A stretch of 32,851 bases of DNA from Tagaea sp. CACIAM 22H2 (GCA_014444615.1 PVXE01000048.1:1-32851), one strand, 5' to 3'; numbered from the stretch's first letter, positions 1-9,386 are shown. A program made the numbers and translations. Notes: generated from the letters alone by a model not told the origin.

Positions 1-408
1 CTGTATCACGGCACGCAGCAGATCAACCAGGGTCAGATGGACCGCTGGAACGTCGTCACGACGCTCAACTATCTGCCGCATGACGAGGAAACCAAGATCG
101 TCGGCGCCAAGGTTTCGGGCTACGACACCAAGGAAGGCCGCGAGATCGTTTCGGCGATGGTCGCACTCGCCGATCTCACGCGCGCCGGTTTCATGGCGGG
201 CGATATCTCGACGGTGATGAGCCCGCGAACGGTCATCACCTGGGCCGAGAACGCGAAGATCTTCGGCGATGTCGGTCTGGCTTTCCGCCTGACCTTCCTC
301 AACAAATGCGACGAGGTCGAGCGCACCACCGTGGCCGAATACTACCAGCGCTGCTTCGGCGCCGAATTGGCCGGCGGCGTGTCGGTCGCGGTGCGCAAGG
401 CGGGATAA
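1..408 (+). CDS. cobS: Cobaltochelatase subunit CobS (C-terminal part)
   Basis: This is the last 135 residues of CobS; the gene begins before the window and its frame is open from base 1. CobS is the AAA+ ATPase that, with CobT, powers CobN to insert cobalt into hydrogenobyrinic acid a,c-diamide in the aerobic B12 pathway. The visible part starts with the conserved stretch [16 protein letters not shown] and continues through [13 protein letters not shown] to [15 protein letters not shown], the usual end of CobS. The Walker A and B motifs lie upstream and cannot be seen. cobT starts nine bases after the stop codon, so the two are surely co-transcribed. Function is assigned from family resemblance and from the cobT neighbour. 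Confidence 0.93.
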   Translation: MYHGTQQINQGQMDRWNVVTTLNYLPHDEETKIVGAKVSGYDTKEGREIVSAMVALADLTRAGFMAGDISTVMSPRTVITWAENAKIFGDVGLAFRLTFLNKCDEVERTTVAEYYQRCFGAELAGGVSVAVRKAG

Positions 409-417
409 GCGCCAGCG

Positions 418-2298
418 ATGCCGCCGCGCGACAAGGATGGGCCGGTCGAGCAATTCCGGCAGGTGACAGCGGCCGCGATGCGCGCGGTTTCGCACAAGCC
501 CGATCTGTCGGTCGCTTTTGCGCCCGAGGGCGCCTTGCTGCGCGGCACCGAAGCGCGACTGCCGGCCCCCGGCCGCGATTTGCCCGCGGGCGAAGTCGCG
601 ATCGTGCGCGGCGAAGCCGACGCGATTTCGCTGAAGCTGCGCCATCACGACGAAAAGATCCACGCCAAGCGCGCGCCCAACGGGCAACTCGGCCGCGCGA
701 TCTACGACGCGGTCGAACAGGCGCGCTGCGAAGCGCTGGGTTCCAAGCGCATGACCGGTGTGGCGCGCAATCTGGGCGCCGCATTGGACGAACGCTGCCG
801 CCAAGCGGGCTATGCGCGTATCGCCGATCGCGAACAAGCGCCCATCGTTGACGCCGTGGCCATGCTGGCGCGCGAGGCCTTCACCGGCCAGAAGCCGCCG
901 GAAGCCGCCAAGCGCATGGTCGATCTGTGGCGGCCTTGGGTCGAATCGCGCGCGGGCGGCGATCTCACCGATCTCGCCAAGGCGCTCGACGATCAGACGA
1001 CCTTCGCCGAAGCCGCGCGCCAATTGATCCAGGATCTGGAACTGGGCGAGGAGCAGGGCGAGTCGACCGAGGCCGACGAGGATTCGAACGAGAACGACGA
1101 TTCGGGCGACGATTCGAGCCAGCAGGGCGAATCCGAAGATTCGGGCGAGCAGGCCTCGTCCGAAGCGATGATGGGTTCCGAAACGCGCGAAGCGGCCGGC
1201 GAAGACGGCGGCGAGGGCGATGGCGAGGAACACGAGGGCGAAGACGCCGACGGCATGGGCGAGGACGGGCCCGAGCGGCCCGGCAAACGCTGGCGCCCGC
1301 CGAACGATCTGCGCAATTCGGTCGACGAGAAAGCCTATCGCGCCTTCACGACCGAATTCGACGAGATCGTCGAAGCGGACGATCTGTGCGACGCGGACGA
1401 GCTGTCGCGCTTGCGCAACCATCTCGACCAGCAGCTTCAAAGCCTGCAAGGCGTGATCGGGCGCCTCGCCAACCGTTTGCAGCGCCGCTTGCTCGCGCAC
1501 CAGAACCGCGCGTGGGAATTCGATCTCGAGGAAGGCACGCTCGACGCCGCGCGCCTCGCGCGCGTCGTCGCCAACCCGACTGTGCCGCTCTCGTACAAGC
1601 GCGAGCGCGACACCGTGTTCCGCGACACGGTCGTGTCGCTGCTGATCGACAATTCGGGCTCGATGCGCGGCCGGCCGATCACCGTCGCCGCGATGTCGGC
1701 CGATATTCTGGCGCGCACGCTGGAACGTTGCGGCGTGAAGGTCGAAATCCTCGGCTTCACCACGCGCGCCTGGAAGGGCGGGCAAAGCCGTGAGCGCTGG
1801 TTGGCGGCGGGCAAGCCCGCCAATCCCGGCCGCCTGAACGACCTGCGCCACATCATCTACAAGAGCGCCGATGCGCCCTGGCGGCGCGCGCGCAAATCCT
1901 TGGGGCTGATGCTGCGCGAAGGCCTGCTCAAGGAAAACATCGACGGCGAAGCGCTGCTCTGGGCGCATCAGCGCCTGTTGCCGCGCCCCGAACAGCGCAA
2001 AATCCTGATGGTGATTTCCGACGGCGCGCCGGTCGACGATTCGACGCTGTCGGTCAATCCGGGCAACTACCTCGAAACCCATCTGCGCGAGGCGATCGAG
2101 TACATCGAGACGCGCTCGCCGGTGGAATTGCTGGCGATCGGTATCGGCCACGACGTGACGCGCTATTACAAGCGCGCGGTCACGCTGGTGGACGCCGAAC
2201 AGCTGGGCGGCACGGTGATGGAAAAACTTGCCGAACTGTTCGAGGAAGACGCGCGCGAATCGGCCGCCCCGGCGCGGCGCCGCGCCGGCGCCCGGTAA
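418..2298 (+). CDS. cobT: Cobaltochelatase subunit CobT
   Basis: This 626-residue protein has the normal CobT length and three-part design. The N-terminal domain (about 1-205) is followed by a very acidic Ser/Glu/Asp/Gly-rich linker (about 207-288) and a C-terminal von Willebrand factor A domain. The metal-ion-dependent adhesion motif DNSGS is visible at residues 411-415. In the known complex CobT forms a ring with the AAA+ CobS and activates the large subunit CobN for ATP-driven cobalt insertion. The start ATG lies nine bases after the cobS stop, giving a cobS-cobT operon. The acidic linker is normal for the family and is not a tandem DNA repeat. Nothing about the gene looks damaged. Confidence 0.95.
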   Translation: MPPRDKDGPVEQFRQVTAAAMRAVSHKPDLSVAFAPEGALLRGTEARLPAPGRDLPAGEVAIVRGEADAISLKLRHHDEKIHAKRAPNGQLGRAIYDAVEQARCEALGSKRMTGVARNLGAALDERCRQAGYARIADREQAPIVDAVAMLAREAFTGQKPPEAAKRMVDLWRPWVESRAGGDLTDLAKALDDQTTFAEAARQLIQDLELGEEQGESTEADEDSNENDDSGDDSSQQGESEDSGEQASSEAMMGSETREAAGEDGGEGDGEEHEGEDADGMGEDGPERPGKRWRPPNDLRNSVDEKAYRAFTTEFDEIVEADDLCDADELSRLRNHLDQQLQSLQGVIGRLANRLQRRLLAHQNRAWEFDLEEGTLDAARLARVVANPTVPLSYKRERDTVFRDTVVSLLIDNSGSMRGRPITVAAMSADILARTLERCGVKVEILGFTTRAWKGGQSRERWLAAGKPANPGRLNDLRHIIYKSADAPWRRARKSLGLMLREGLLKENIDGEALLWAHQRLLPRPEQRKILMVISDGAPVDDSTLSVNPGNYLETHLREAIEYIETRSPVELLAIGIGHDVTRYYKRAVTLVDAEQLGGTVMEKLAELFEEDARESAAPARRRAGAR

Positions 2299-2341
2299 CG
2301 TAGCCGAGGCTTCCTCGGGCTATTCGGCCCTGCTAGGCTGC

Positions 2342-2364
2342 GCCTCCGCACATATAACGGAGGC
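2342..2364 (+). promoter_or_regulatory. Hairpin covering the ribosome binding site of the 5'-nucleotidase gene
   Basis: GCCTCCG at 2342-2348 and CGGAGGC at 2358-2364 form a perfect 7-bp inverted repeat around a 9-base AT-rich loop. The 3' arm contains the Shine-Dalgarno GGAGG (2359-2363), six bases before the ATG at 2370. If folded in the mRNA, it would hide the ribosome binding site. A second hairpin (CCGAGG 2304-2309 with CCTCGG 2313-2318) follows the cobT stop but has no T-run. A regulatory role, such as temperature- or protein-dependent opening, is inference only. Confidence 0.4.
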
Positions 2365-2369
2365 TTCAA

Positions 2370-3974
2370 ATGCGGCTGATTCGTCTGGGGATCGTCGGGT
2401 TCGTTCTGGCGCTGTTGGCGGCTTGCGCCCCGCCCGAGCCGCTGAAGCTCACCATTCTGCACAACAACGACGTCCATTCGCGCCTTCAGCCGGTCACGTC
2501 GCAGAACAACACCTGCAGCGCCCAACAGGCGGCGCAGAACCAGTGCTTCGGCGGCATGGCGCGCGTCGCGGCGCTGATCGAGCGCGAGAAGGCCGCCGCG
2601 ACCGCCGCCGGGCGTCAGGTGCTGACGCTCGACGCCGGCGACCAGTTCCAAGGCTCGCTGTTCTATTCGCATTACAAGGGTGCCGCCGAAGCCGAGGTGA
2701 TGAACCTCATGAGCTACGACGCGATGGCGCTGGGCAATCACGAATTCGACGACGGCCCCGAAGTGCTGGCGCGCTTCCTGCGCACGGTGAAGGTGCCCGT
2801 CCTCAGCGCCAACGTCGATTCCACGGCGGAGCCCGCGATCCGCGGTCTCTATCGCACGCATGTCGTCGTCTCGCGCGGCGGCCATCGCGTCGCGATCATC
2901 GGCGCCACGACCGAGGATACGCCCGCGATCGCCTCGCCCGGTCCGCGTCTGCGCTTCCCGCCGGCGGAGGAGAAACTGCGCCCGCTGATCGCCGATCTGC
3001 GCGCGCAAGGCGTGTCGCATATCGTGCTGTTGTCGCATCTGGGCCTGTCGCGCGATCGCGAAGTCGCCGCCGCCGTCGACGGCATCGACGTGATCGTCGG
3101 CGGGCATTCGCACACGCTACTGTCGAACAGCGCCCAGGGCGCCGAAGGTCCGTATCCCGTGCGTGTGCGCGGGCCCGCGGGCCGCGACGTGCCGATCGTC
3201 CAGGCCTTCGCCTATTCTCGATTCGTGGGCCGTCTCGACATCGATTTCGACGCGCAAGGCAATATCGTGCGCGCCGAGGGCGATACGATCCCGGTCGTCC
3301 AATCGATCCCGCCGGTCGCGGCGATCCAGGCGGCGATCGACCGTCTCGACGCGCCGCTGGTCGAAGTGCGCGCGCGTCCCGTTGGCGTGTCGGCGGCGGA
3401 ATTTCCGCTCGACGGCTGCCGCGCACGCGAATGCGCGCTCGGCAATCTCGTGTCGGAAGCGATCCTCGTGGCGACGCGCGCCAGCGGCACGCAGATCGCG
3501 CTTCAGAACGGCGGCGGTCTGCGCGCGGGCATTCCGTCGGGCAACATCACGCTGGGCCAGGTGCTGACGACGCTGCCGTTCCAGAACGCGGTCGCGACGT
3601 TGAAGCTGCGCGGCAGCGACTTCATCGCGGCGCTGGAAAACGGCTTGTCGCAGGTCGACCAGAACGGCGGCCGGTTCCCGCAAGTCGCGGGCGTGCGCTA
3701 CACCTGGGACAAGGCGCGCCCGGTGGGCAGCCGGGTCGTTTCGGTCGAGCTTCGCCGCGCGGACGGCAGCTACGGACCGTTCGATCCCAACGCCGTCTAC
3801 ACGATCGCCACGAACGACTTCATGCGCCGTGGCGGCGACGGCTACACCGTGCTGCGCGACAAGGCGATCGATCCCTACGATTTCGGCCCCGGCCTCGACG
3901 ACGCCTTGGTCGAGTATTTCCGCGCCAACAACCCCGTGCGCGTCGGGTTGGACGGACGAATCGTGACGCGCTGA
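2370..3974 (+). CDS. Lipoprotein 5'-nucleotidase / UDP-sugar hydrolase family (UshA-like)
   Basis: This 534-residue protein belongs to the periplasmic 5'-nucleotidase family; E. coli UshA is about 550 residues. The N-terminus is a lipoprotein signal with lipobox LAAC (Cys19), so the mature protein should be membrane-anchored, unlike soluble UshA. The metallophosphatase domain shows LHNNDVH (Asp34, His36), GDQFQGS, GNHEFD (Asn123, His124) and GGHSH. The C-terminal substrate domain shows NGGGLRAG from Asn380. Such enzymes hydrolyse nucleotides and sometimes UDP-sugars outside the cytoplasm to recover phosphate and nucleoside. The gene has a good SD (GGAGG) inside a hairpin. The next gene starts 29 bases after its stop. 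The exact substrate cannot be told from sequence. Confidence 0.9.
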   Translation: MRLIRLGIVGFVLALLAACAPPEPLKLTILHNNDVHSRLQPVTSQNNTCSAQQAAQNQCFGGMARVAALIEREKAAATAAGRQVLTLDAGDQFQGSLFYSHYKGAAEAEVMNLMSYDAMALGNHEFDDGPEVLARFLRTVKVPVLSANVDSTAEPAIRGLYRTHVVVSRGGHRVAIIGATTEDTPAIASPGPRLRFPPAEEKLRPLIADLRAQGVSHIVLLSHLGLSRDREVAAAVDGIDVIVGGHSHTLLSNSAQGAEGPYPVRVRGPAGRDVPIVQAFAYSRFVGRLDIDFDAQGNIVRAEGDTIPVVQSIPPVAAIQAAIDRLDAPLVEVRARPVGVSAAEFPLDGCRARECALGNLVSEAILVATRASGTQIALQNGGGLRAGIPSGNITLGQVLTTLPFQNAVATLKLRGSDFIAALENGLSQVDQNGGRFPQVAGVRYTWDKARPVGSRVVSVELRRADGSYGPFDPNAVYTIATNDFMRRGGDGYTVLRDKAIDPYDFGPGLDDALVEYFRANNPVRVGLDGRIVTR

Positions 3975-4003
3975 TCCCCCCGCAAAAACAGGAAACTAGC
4001 AAA

Positions 4004-4909
4004 ATGGCTCCAGACGATCTCGTTCCCGCCGCCTTGCGCGACGAGCGCAAGGCCCTGCAACCCGACGCGTTGCCGGTCGGCCGGCGCGGCTTCATGGCGG
4101 GCGCTTCGCTCGCCACCGGCTACGCGCTCGCCGCCGGTCCGGTCGCGGCGCAAACCGCGATCACGACCGACACGCAAGGCCTTGCCGCCGGCATGGCCAA
4201 TGTGCGCACCGCCGACGGCAAGCAGATGCCGATCTATTACGCGCGTCCCGCTCAAGGTCAGAAATTCGCGACCGTGATCGTGGTGCAGGAAATCTTCGGC
4301 GTGCACGAATACATCAAGGACACGTGCCGCCGCTTGGCGAAGGCGGGTTATCTGGCGGTCGCGCCGGAGCTTTATTTCCGCCAAGGCGACGCGTCGAAAG
4401 TGTCGGATATCCAGGCGCTGCTGCGCGACATCGTCGGCAAGGTGCCGGATGCGCAGGTGTTCGCCGATATCGACGCGACCGTGGCTTGGGCCGGCGGCAG
4501 CGTGGGCAAGGGCGAAACCGCGCGTTTGGGCATCACTGGCTTCTGCTGGGGCGGGCGCGTCGTGTGGCTCTACGCCGCGCATAACCAGAACGTCCGCGCC
4601 GGTGTTGCTTGGTACGGCGTGCTGACCGGCCCGACGAACGAGTTCCGCACCCGCCATCCGCTCGACGCCGTCGCATCGATCAACGCGCCGATCCTCGGGC
4701 TTTACGGCGGTGCCGACCAAGGCATTCCGAACGACACGGTCGATCGGATGCGCGATGCGCTGCGCGCGGCGGGCAAACGGTCGGAAATCGTTCTTTATCC
4801 CGATACGCCGCACGCGTTCCACGCGGATTACCGGCCGAGCTATCGCGCCGCGCAGGCGCAGGATGGCTGGCGCCGCCTGGAAGTCTGGTTCTCGCGGAAT
4901 CTGGTCTGA
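4004..4909 (+). CDS. Dienelactone hydrolase family protein with Tat signal
   Basis: This 301-residue alpha/beta hydrolase has the dienelactone hydrolase triad: Cys181 in GFCWGG, Asp238 in GGADQG and His270 in PHAFH. The first 28 residues are followed by RRGFMAGAS (twin arginine at 27-28), a hydrophobic stretch and an AAQ cleavage site near residue 50. It is therefore probably exported folded through the Tat pathway, which differs from the cytoplasmic chlorocatechol-pathway enzymes. Exported relatives are common but their substrates are mostly unknown, so a role in aromatic degradation should not be assumed. The ATG at 4004 follows GGAAA. The stop TGA overlaps the possible start of the next gene. 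No other aromatic-pathway genes are nearby. Confidence 0.88.
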   Translation: MAPDDLVPAALRDERKALQPDALPVGRRGFMAGASLATGYALAAGPVAAQTAITTDTQGLAAGMANVRTADGKQMPIYYARPAQGQKFATVIVVQEIFGVHEYIKDTCRRLAKAGYLAVAPELYFRQGDASKVSDIQALLRDIVGKVPDAQVFADIDATVAWAGGSVGKGETARLGITGFCWGGRVVWLYAAHNQNVRAGVAWYGVLTGPTNEFRTRHPLDAVASINAPILGLYGGADQGIPNDTVDRMRDALRAAGKRSEIVLYPDTPHAFHADYRPSYRAAQAQDGWRRLEVWFSRNLV

Positions 4910-5880
4910 TTCCGCAAACGACAACACGCCGTCACGCGCTCGCCCTGCTTGCCGGGGCGGGCGCGTCGCTTTTTGGGCGACCCGCGCGCGCGCAAGCCGG
5001 CTGGCAACCGCTTGCCGTGCGCGCCGCGCGCATCCCGTTCGACGAAAAGGATCCCGCGCGCGTTCGCGTGGATCGGCTGATCTGGTGCGGCGGCTTGCAA
5101 CTCGGTGCCGACGACAAGCGCTTTGGCGGCTGGTCCGATATCCGCGTCGATCCGGATAACAAGCGCGCGACGCTGATTTCCGATCGCGGCGGGGCGATGG
5201 AACTCGGCCTCGATTTCGACGGCACGCTCAAGGGTGTCGGTCCCTCGCGCATCGGCGACCTGATCGGGCCGAACGGGCGCGCCTTCGACGATTATCGCAA
5301 CGCGGACGCCGAAGGGCTGGCGCGCTTGCCCGATGGCGGCTTTGCCGTATCGCTCGAACGTCGCCATCGTATCTTGGCCTATCCGCCTTCCGATCCGCCC
5401 TTCGCGCGCAGCCCCCGCACGCTCGCCGGACCGCCGGGTTTCGCCGACGTGCCGAACAACGGCGGCATGGAGGCGCTCGCCGCCTTGCCCGACGGACGTT
5501 TGCTCGTGCTGGTCGAGGATCGTCCCTGGGGCTTCGTCGGCGGCGACAAGGGCTGGATCAAATTCGAATATCGCGCGGGCGACGGGTTCAAGCCGGTCGG
5601 CGCTTGCGTCGTCGGCGATGCGGCGATTGTGCTCGAACGCGGCTTCGGCTTGGCGGGTTTCGCGTCGCGCATCGTGCGCGTGCCCTTGGCCGAGCTTCGC
5701 GAAGGGGCCAGCGTCGCGGGCGAGGAGCTTGCGCGATTGCGCGCACCCCTCGCCATCGACAATTTCGAAGGCATCGACGCCACCAAGGATGCGTTGGGCC
5801 GCGATCTGCTCTGGCTGATCGCCGACGACAATTTCAGCTTCCTGCAGCGCACGCTGCTGGTGTGCTTTCAAATCGCCTAA
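4906..5880 (+). CDS. Esterase-like activity of phytase family protein, exported; start uncertain
   Basis: The frame is open well upstream, but clear protein similarity begins around 4906. It starts with TRRHALALLAGAGAS and an ARAQA cleavage region, a twin-arginine-like export signal. The mature part resembles the esterase-like phytase-family fold, with motifs such as DRGGAMELGLDFDG, NADAEGLARLPDGGFAVS, ALPDGRLLVLVED and IDNFEGIDA. No in-frame ATG, GTG or TTG occurs between the TTG at 4609, deep in the preceding gene, and the GTG at 5017, which would remove the signal. A CTG at 4906 overlaps the upstream TGA as CTGA, so I place the start there (324 residues). An upstream frameshift is the alternative. 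Function beyond a beta-propeller-like hydrolase family is unknown. Confidence 0.72.
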   Translation: MIPQTTTRRHALALLAGAGASLFGRPARAQAGWQPLAVRAARIPFDEKDPARVRVDRLIWCGGLQLGADDKRFGGWSDIRVDPDNKRATLISDRGGAMELGLDFDGTLKGVGPSRIGDLIGPNGRAFDDYRNADAEGLARLPDGGFAVSLERRHRILAYPPSDPPFARSPRTLAGPPGFADVPNNGGMEALAALPDGRLLVLVEDRPWGFVGGDKGWIKFEYRAGDGFKPVGACVVGDAAIVLERGFGLAGFASRIVRVPLAELREGASVAGEELARLRAPLAIDNFEGIDATKDALGRDLLWLIADDNFSFLQRTLLVCFQIA

Positions 5881-5882
5881 AG

Positions 5883-5909
5883 AAAAAGCCCGCCGGTGAG
5901 GGCGGGCTT
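5883..5909 (-). terminator. Rho-independent terminator for rpmB, possibly bidirectional
   Basis: AAGCCCGCC at 5886-5894 pairs perfectly with GGCGGGCTT at 5901-5909 around a 6-base loop. Read on the minus strand, the stem is followed by TTTCTTT, a normal terminator for the minus-strand L28 gene ending at 5987. On the plus strand it lies just after the stop of the phytase-family gene but has only an A-tract before it and no T-run after it. Confidence 0.75.
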
Positions 5910-5986
5910 CAAGTTCCTTGGATCGGAAACAAGGAGTCGTGTTGTTGTTATCGCGTACCCCCTGGCTTTTTCGCTGCGGGGGAAAC

Positions 5987-6280
5987 TCAGGCGGCGCGCT
6001 TCTCCAGCGCCTTTTCGATGCGCGCCTTGAAGCGGCGCAGATCCTTGTCGAGCTTCGCGGCCGGCGTCTTCGACAGCCACGCGTCCAGACCGCCGGCGTG
6101 TTCGACCGTCTTCAAGCCGCGCGTCGTCAGACGCACGCGAATGCCTTGGCCCAGCACGTCCGACAGCAGCGTCGCGGCCTGCAGGTTCGGCAGGAAGCGG
6201 CGCTTCGTCTTGTTGTTGGCGTGGGAAACGTTGTTCCCGACCAAGGCGCCCTTACCGGTGACAATGCAACGACGCGACAT
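5987..6280 (-). CDS. rpmB: 50S ribosomal protein L28
   Basis: This 97-residue basic protein starts [17 protein letters not shown] and contains [17 protein letters not shown], the classic L28 signature. It continues with [23 protein letters not shown], as in alphaproteobacterial L28. L28 is a component of the large ribosomal subunit near the E site and is needed for assembly. The gene stands alone here (rpmG is not beside it), has GAGGG ten bases before the ATG, and ends at a hairpin terminator at 5883-5909. I found no convincing promoter in the 108 bases between it and meaB. Confidence 0.97.
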   Translation of the reverse strand: MSRRCIVTGKGALVGNNVSHANNKTKRRFLPNLQAATLLSDVLGQGIRVRLTTRGLKTVEHAGGLDAWLSKTPAAKLDKDLRRFKARIEKALEKRAA

Positions 6281-6388
6281 CGCTCAAACCCTCTAATCTG
6301 GCGGGCAGGGCCCGAAAGGCCGCACCCCAAGTAAATCCGACCCGCGAAAGGCGGGGAGGCAGGGTTTTAGGGCCAGGGGGCCGGAAGG

Positions 6389-7384
6389 TCAACTGCCGGG
6401 TTTGGCCAGCGCATCGACGACCTGGCGGGCGGCCTGGGCGGGCCCTATAAGTCCTTGGGAAATATCGGATTCCAGGCGTTCCAGAAGCCCCTGGAGCGCG
6501 CCCTTGGCGGCCAGCCGCCCGCGTACTTCCTCCTCAATTTCCCGCCACAAAACGGCCCGCGCCTGACCCGCGCGTTTGGCCGCGAGTCCGGCGGGGCCGA
6601 GTGCTGCGCGATGGGCCAGGATCTGGCCCCAAACCGATTCCATACCTTTCCGGTGCAAGGCCGAGACCCGTAGCACCGGCGGATGCCAAGCGGAAGACGC
6701 GGGGCGCAGCATATGCAGCGCGGCACCGTATTCGGCGGCCGTGCGGCCGGCGGCGGGGGCGAGATCGCCGTCGTCCTTGTTGATGACGACCAGATCGGCG
6801 AGCTCGACGATACCTTTCTTGATCCCTTGCAGCTCGTCGCCGCCCGCGGGCGGCAGCAACAACATGAACAGATCGACCATCTCGGCGACGGCGGTTTCCG
6901 ACTGGCCGACGCCGACGGTTTCGATCAGCAGCGTGTCGAACCCGGCCGCCTCGCACACCAGTGCGGCCTCACGCGTGCGCCGCGCGACCCCGCCCAGCGT
7001 GCCGCCGGAGGGCGAGGGGCGGATGAAGGCGCGCTCGTCGCGCGAGAGATATTCCATGCGCGTCTTGTCGCCGAGGATCGACCCGCCCGAAACGGGGCTC
7101 GACGGATCGACCGCGAGCACGGCGGGTTTGCGCCCCGCTTCCAGCAGATGCAAACCGAAGGCTTCGATGAAGGTCGATTTACCGGCTCCCGGCGGGCCCG
7201 AGATTCCGACACGGATCGCGGACCCCGTATCGGGCAGCAGCGCGGCGACCAAAAGCTCGGCCGTTTCGCGATGATCCGCGCGCGTCGATTCGACCAACGT
7301 GATGGCGCGCGCCAGCGCCCGGCGATCGCCGCCGCGAACTTGGCCGGCGAGGTTGGCCGCGTCGCTTTTGGCGTCGGCGGCCAT
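6389..7384 (-). CDS. meaB: Methylmalonyl-CoA mutase-associated GTPase MeaB (ArgK family)
   Basis: This 331-residue G3E-family P-loop GTPase shows GISGPPGAGKS (Walker A, 63-70), LAVDPSSPVSGGSILGDKTR, ETVGVGQSE and the guanine-specificity motif NKDDGD (NKxD type). MeaB chaperones B12-dependent methylmalonyl-CoA mutase: it gates cofactor loading and protects or rescues the enzyme after inactivation. The old name ArgK (arginine/ornithine transport kinase) is considered a misassignment. I start at the ATG at 7384, seven bases after the accA stop; an in-frame extension further upstream would run into accA. The mutase genes themselves are not in the window, but cobST shows that the organism makes the B12 cofactor. 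Confidence 0.92.
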   Translation of the reverse strand: MAADAKSDAANLAGQVRGGDRRALARAITLVESTRADHRETAELLVAALLPDTGSAIRVGISGPPGAGKSTFIEAFGLHLLEAGRKPAVLAVDPSSPVSGGSILGDKTRMEYLSRDERAFIRPSPSGGTLGGVARRTREAALVCEAAGFDTLLIETVGVGQSETAVAEMVDLFMLLLPPAGGDELQGIKKGIVELADLVVINKDDGDLAPAAGRTAAEYGAALHMLRPASSAWHPPVLRVSALHRKGMESVWGQILAHRAALGPAGLAAKRAGQARAVLWREIEEEVRGRLAAKGALQGLLERLESDISQGLIGPAQAARQVVDALAKPGS

Positions 7385-7391
7385 GAAACGC

Positions 7392-8345
7392 TCAGAGACC
7401 CTTGCGGCCCATTTCGACGAATTTCTCGCGCCGGCGCGCGCGCAAGGCCGCGCCGTCATGCCCGACGAGTTCGCCCAGCGAAGCGTCGAGCGCGTCGCCC
7501 AGCGCGTTGATCGCGGCTTGCGGATCGCGATGCGCCCCGCCCATCGGCTCGGGCACGATGCGGTCGATGACGCCGAGCTTCAGCAGATCCTGCGCCGTCA
7601 GCTTCAAGGCCTCGGCGGCGGTCTGCGCATGTTCGGCCGAGCGCCACAGGATCGACGCGCAGCCTTCGGGCGAGATGACCGAATAGATCGCGTGTTCCAT
7701 CATCAGCACGCGATTGGCGGCGGCGATGGCGATGGCTCCGCCCGATCCGCCTTCGCCGATCACGGCGGCGATCAGCGGCACTTTGATTTTGAGGCAGACT
7801 TCGATCGCGCGCGCGATCGCTTCGGCTTGGCCGCGCGCTTCGGCGTCGATGCCGGGATAGGCGCCCGCCGTATCGACCAGCGCCACGACCGGCAGCTTGA
7901 ATCGCTCGGCCAGCTGCATCAGACGCTGCGCCTTGCGATAGCCTTCGGGGCGCGCCATGCCGAAATTGTGGCGGATGCGGCTTTCGGTATCCGCACCTTT
8001 TTCATGGCCCATGACGACAACCGAGCGGCCGCGGAAACGGCCGATACCGCCCAGGATCGCCTTGTCGTCGGCAAAAAGCCGGTCGCCGGACAGCGGCATG
8101 TAATCCTCGATCAGCGCCTTGGCGTAATCGACGAAATGCGGCCGTTCGGGATGGCGCGCGACCTGGACCTTCTGCCACGCGGTCAGCTTGGCGTAGGCGG
8201 CGCGCAACTGCTTGTCGACCTTGCTTTGCAGCTTGGCGACTTCGTCGGCGATGTTGAGATTGGCGTCGCCGGTCAGGCGCTTGAGCTCTTCGATCTTGCC
8301 TTCGAGCTCGGCGATCGGCTTCTCGAATTCGAGGTAATGCGTCAT
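7392..8345 (-). CDS. accA: Acetyl-CoA carboxylase carboxyltransferase subunit alpha
   Basis: This 317-residue protein matches the full-length AccA family. AccA and AccD form the carboxyltransferase half of acetyl-CoA carboxylase, which moves CO2 from biotin-BCCP to acetyl-CoA to make malonyl-CoA, the first committed step of fatty acid synthesis. Visible landmarks are the N-terminal helical [36 protein letters not shown], the core [37 protein letters not shown], and the oxyanion-hole stretch [17 protein letters not shown] with [14 protein letters not shown]. Following it by seven bases, meaB is probably co-transcribed. In many alphaproteobacteria accA lies near xerD; here aceB and a CoA lyase stand between them. 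Confidence 0.96.
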   Translation of the reverse strand: MTHYLEFEKPIAELEGKIEELKRLTGDANLNIADEVAKLQSKVDKQLRAAYAKLTAWQKVQVARHPERPHFVDYAKALIEDYMPLSGDRLFADDKAILGGIGRFRGRSVVVMGHEKGADTESRIRHNFGMARPEGYRKAQRLMQLAERFKLPVVALVDTAGAYPGIDAEARGQAEAIARAIEVCLKIKVPLIAAVIGEGGSGGAIAIAAANRVLMMEHAIYSVISPEGCASILWRSAEHAQTAAEALKLTAQDLLKLGVIDRIVPEPMGGAHRDPQAAINALGDALDASLGELVGHDGAALRARRREKFVEMGRKGL

Positions 8346-8413
8346 GGCCCTGGGTCTATAGCATGCTCGGGCGGGTTGTCACGCCTTCGGATTTCATCGA
8401 AAAATCAAAGTGG

Positions 8414-9358
8414 TTAGGCCCATTGCCGCAGGCGGTCGGCCTTGGCGACAAGGGCGCGCGCCTGGCGGATCGACGCGATATCGACCAGCCGGCCTTCGTA
8501 TGTCGCGGCCCCCTGGCCGCGTTCGGCCGCTTCTTCCAGCGCCAGCAGAATGCCCTTGGCGCGCTCGATCTCCATCGGATCGGGCGTGAAAGCCTCGTTG
8601 ACCGCCAAAATCTGCGACGGGTGGATCACCATCTTGCCTTCGCAGCCCAGGGCCGCGGCGCGCGCGGCGGATTCCTTCAATCCCATCGGATCGTTGAAAT
8701 CGGCATAGGGCCCGTCGATCGGCCGTTTGCCAGAAGCGCGCGCGGCGACGACCAAGCGCGCCAGCGCGTAGTGCCAGATGTCGCCCATCCGCCCGTCGAT
8801 CGTATAGGCGGGCGACAAGCCGCCGATATTCGTCGTGCGCATGCCCATCGACGCGGCGAGATCGCCCGAGCCCAGGATCAGCGCTTCGATGCGTGGGCTT
8901 GAAGCCGCGATCGCCTCGACATGGGCGAGACCCTGCGCGGTCTCGATCAGCAATTCGAGCCCGATCGGCGTGGCGATACCCTTGGCGCGCTCGATCTGGC
9001 CCAGCCACATATCGAGCGCGAACACGTCCTCGGGCCGGTTGACCTTGGGCACCATCAGAAGATCGAGCCGCGTGCCCGCCTTCTCCACCACGTCGACCAC
9101 GTCGCGATACATCCACTCGGTGTCGTTGCCGTTGATGCGCACCGAAATGGTTTTTCCCACGCCGCGCCAATCGATGTCGTTTAGGCCCTCGATCGCGTTC
9201 TTGCGCGCCTTGGCCTTGTCCGACGGCGCCACCGCGTCCTCCAGATCGAGGAACACGTGATCGGCGGCCGAGCGCGCGGCTTTAGCGAACAATTCGGGCC
9301 GGCTGGCGGGCACGGCCAGCGCCGTGCGGTTCAAGCGGGCGGGAACGCTATCGGGCAT
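8414..9358 (-). CDS. CoA ester lyase, malyl-CoA / methylmalyl-CoA lyase type (HpcH/HpaI family)
   Basis: This 314-residue protein has the layout of the L-malyl-CoA/beta-methylmalyl-CoA lyases. It shows VFLDLEDAVAPSDK (36-49), the substrate Arg74 in SVRING, MVPKV, and the Mg2+ ligands Glu139 (LLIETAQG) and Asp166 (GSGDLAAS). The C-terminal end reads IHPSQI...ANEAFTP-like, then GRLVDIASIRQA. Such enzymes split malyl-CoA to acetyl-CoA and glyoxylate, or methylmalyl-CoA to propionyl-CoA and glyoxylate, in the ethylmalonyl-CoA pathway, serine cycle or 3-hydroxypropionate routes; citramalyl-CoA lyases are close relatives. I chose the ATG at 9358 because AAGGAG precedes it by a normal distance, rather than the longer frame reaching 9412. 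It sits downstream of malate synthase but beyond a strong terminator. Confidence 0.85.
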   Translation of the reverse strand: MPDSVPARLNRTALAVPASRPELFAKAARSAADHVFLDLEDAVAPSDKAKARKNAIEGLNDIDWRGVGKTISVRINGNDTEWMYRDVVDVVEKAGTRLDLLMVPKVNRPEDVFALDMWLGQIERAKGIATPIGLELLIETAQGLAHVEAIAASSPRIEALILGSGDLAASMGMRTTNIGGLSPAYTIDGRMGDIWHYALARLVVAARASGKRPIDGPYADFNDPMGLKESAARAAALGCEGKMVIHPSQILAVNEAFTPDPMEIERAKGILLALEEAAERGQGAATYEGRLVDIASIRQARALVAKADRLRQWA

Positions 9359-9386
9359 CGAACGCTCCTTGACGGTTTCGGTGTCC

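Noticed and set aside
1038..1290. Ser/Asp/Glu-rich coding repeats inside cobT
   Set aside because: An acidic linker of this kind is normal for CobT; no exact DNA repeat unit.
3875..5871. Two long minus-strand frames (350 and 343 residues) opposite the hydrolase and phytase-family genes
   Set aside because: Both mirror real plus-strand genes, have low-complexity Arg/Ala composition, and show no motif or ribosome binding site.
6300..6388. Small GC hairpins between meaB and rpmB as a terminator for meaB
   Set aside because: Several 4- to 5-bp stems occur but none has a T-run on the minus strand.
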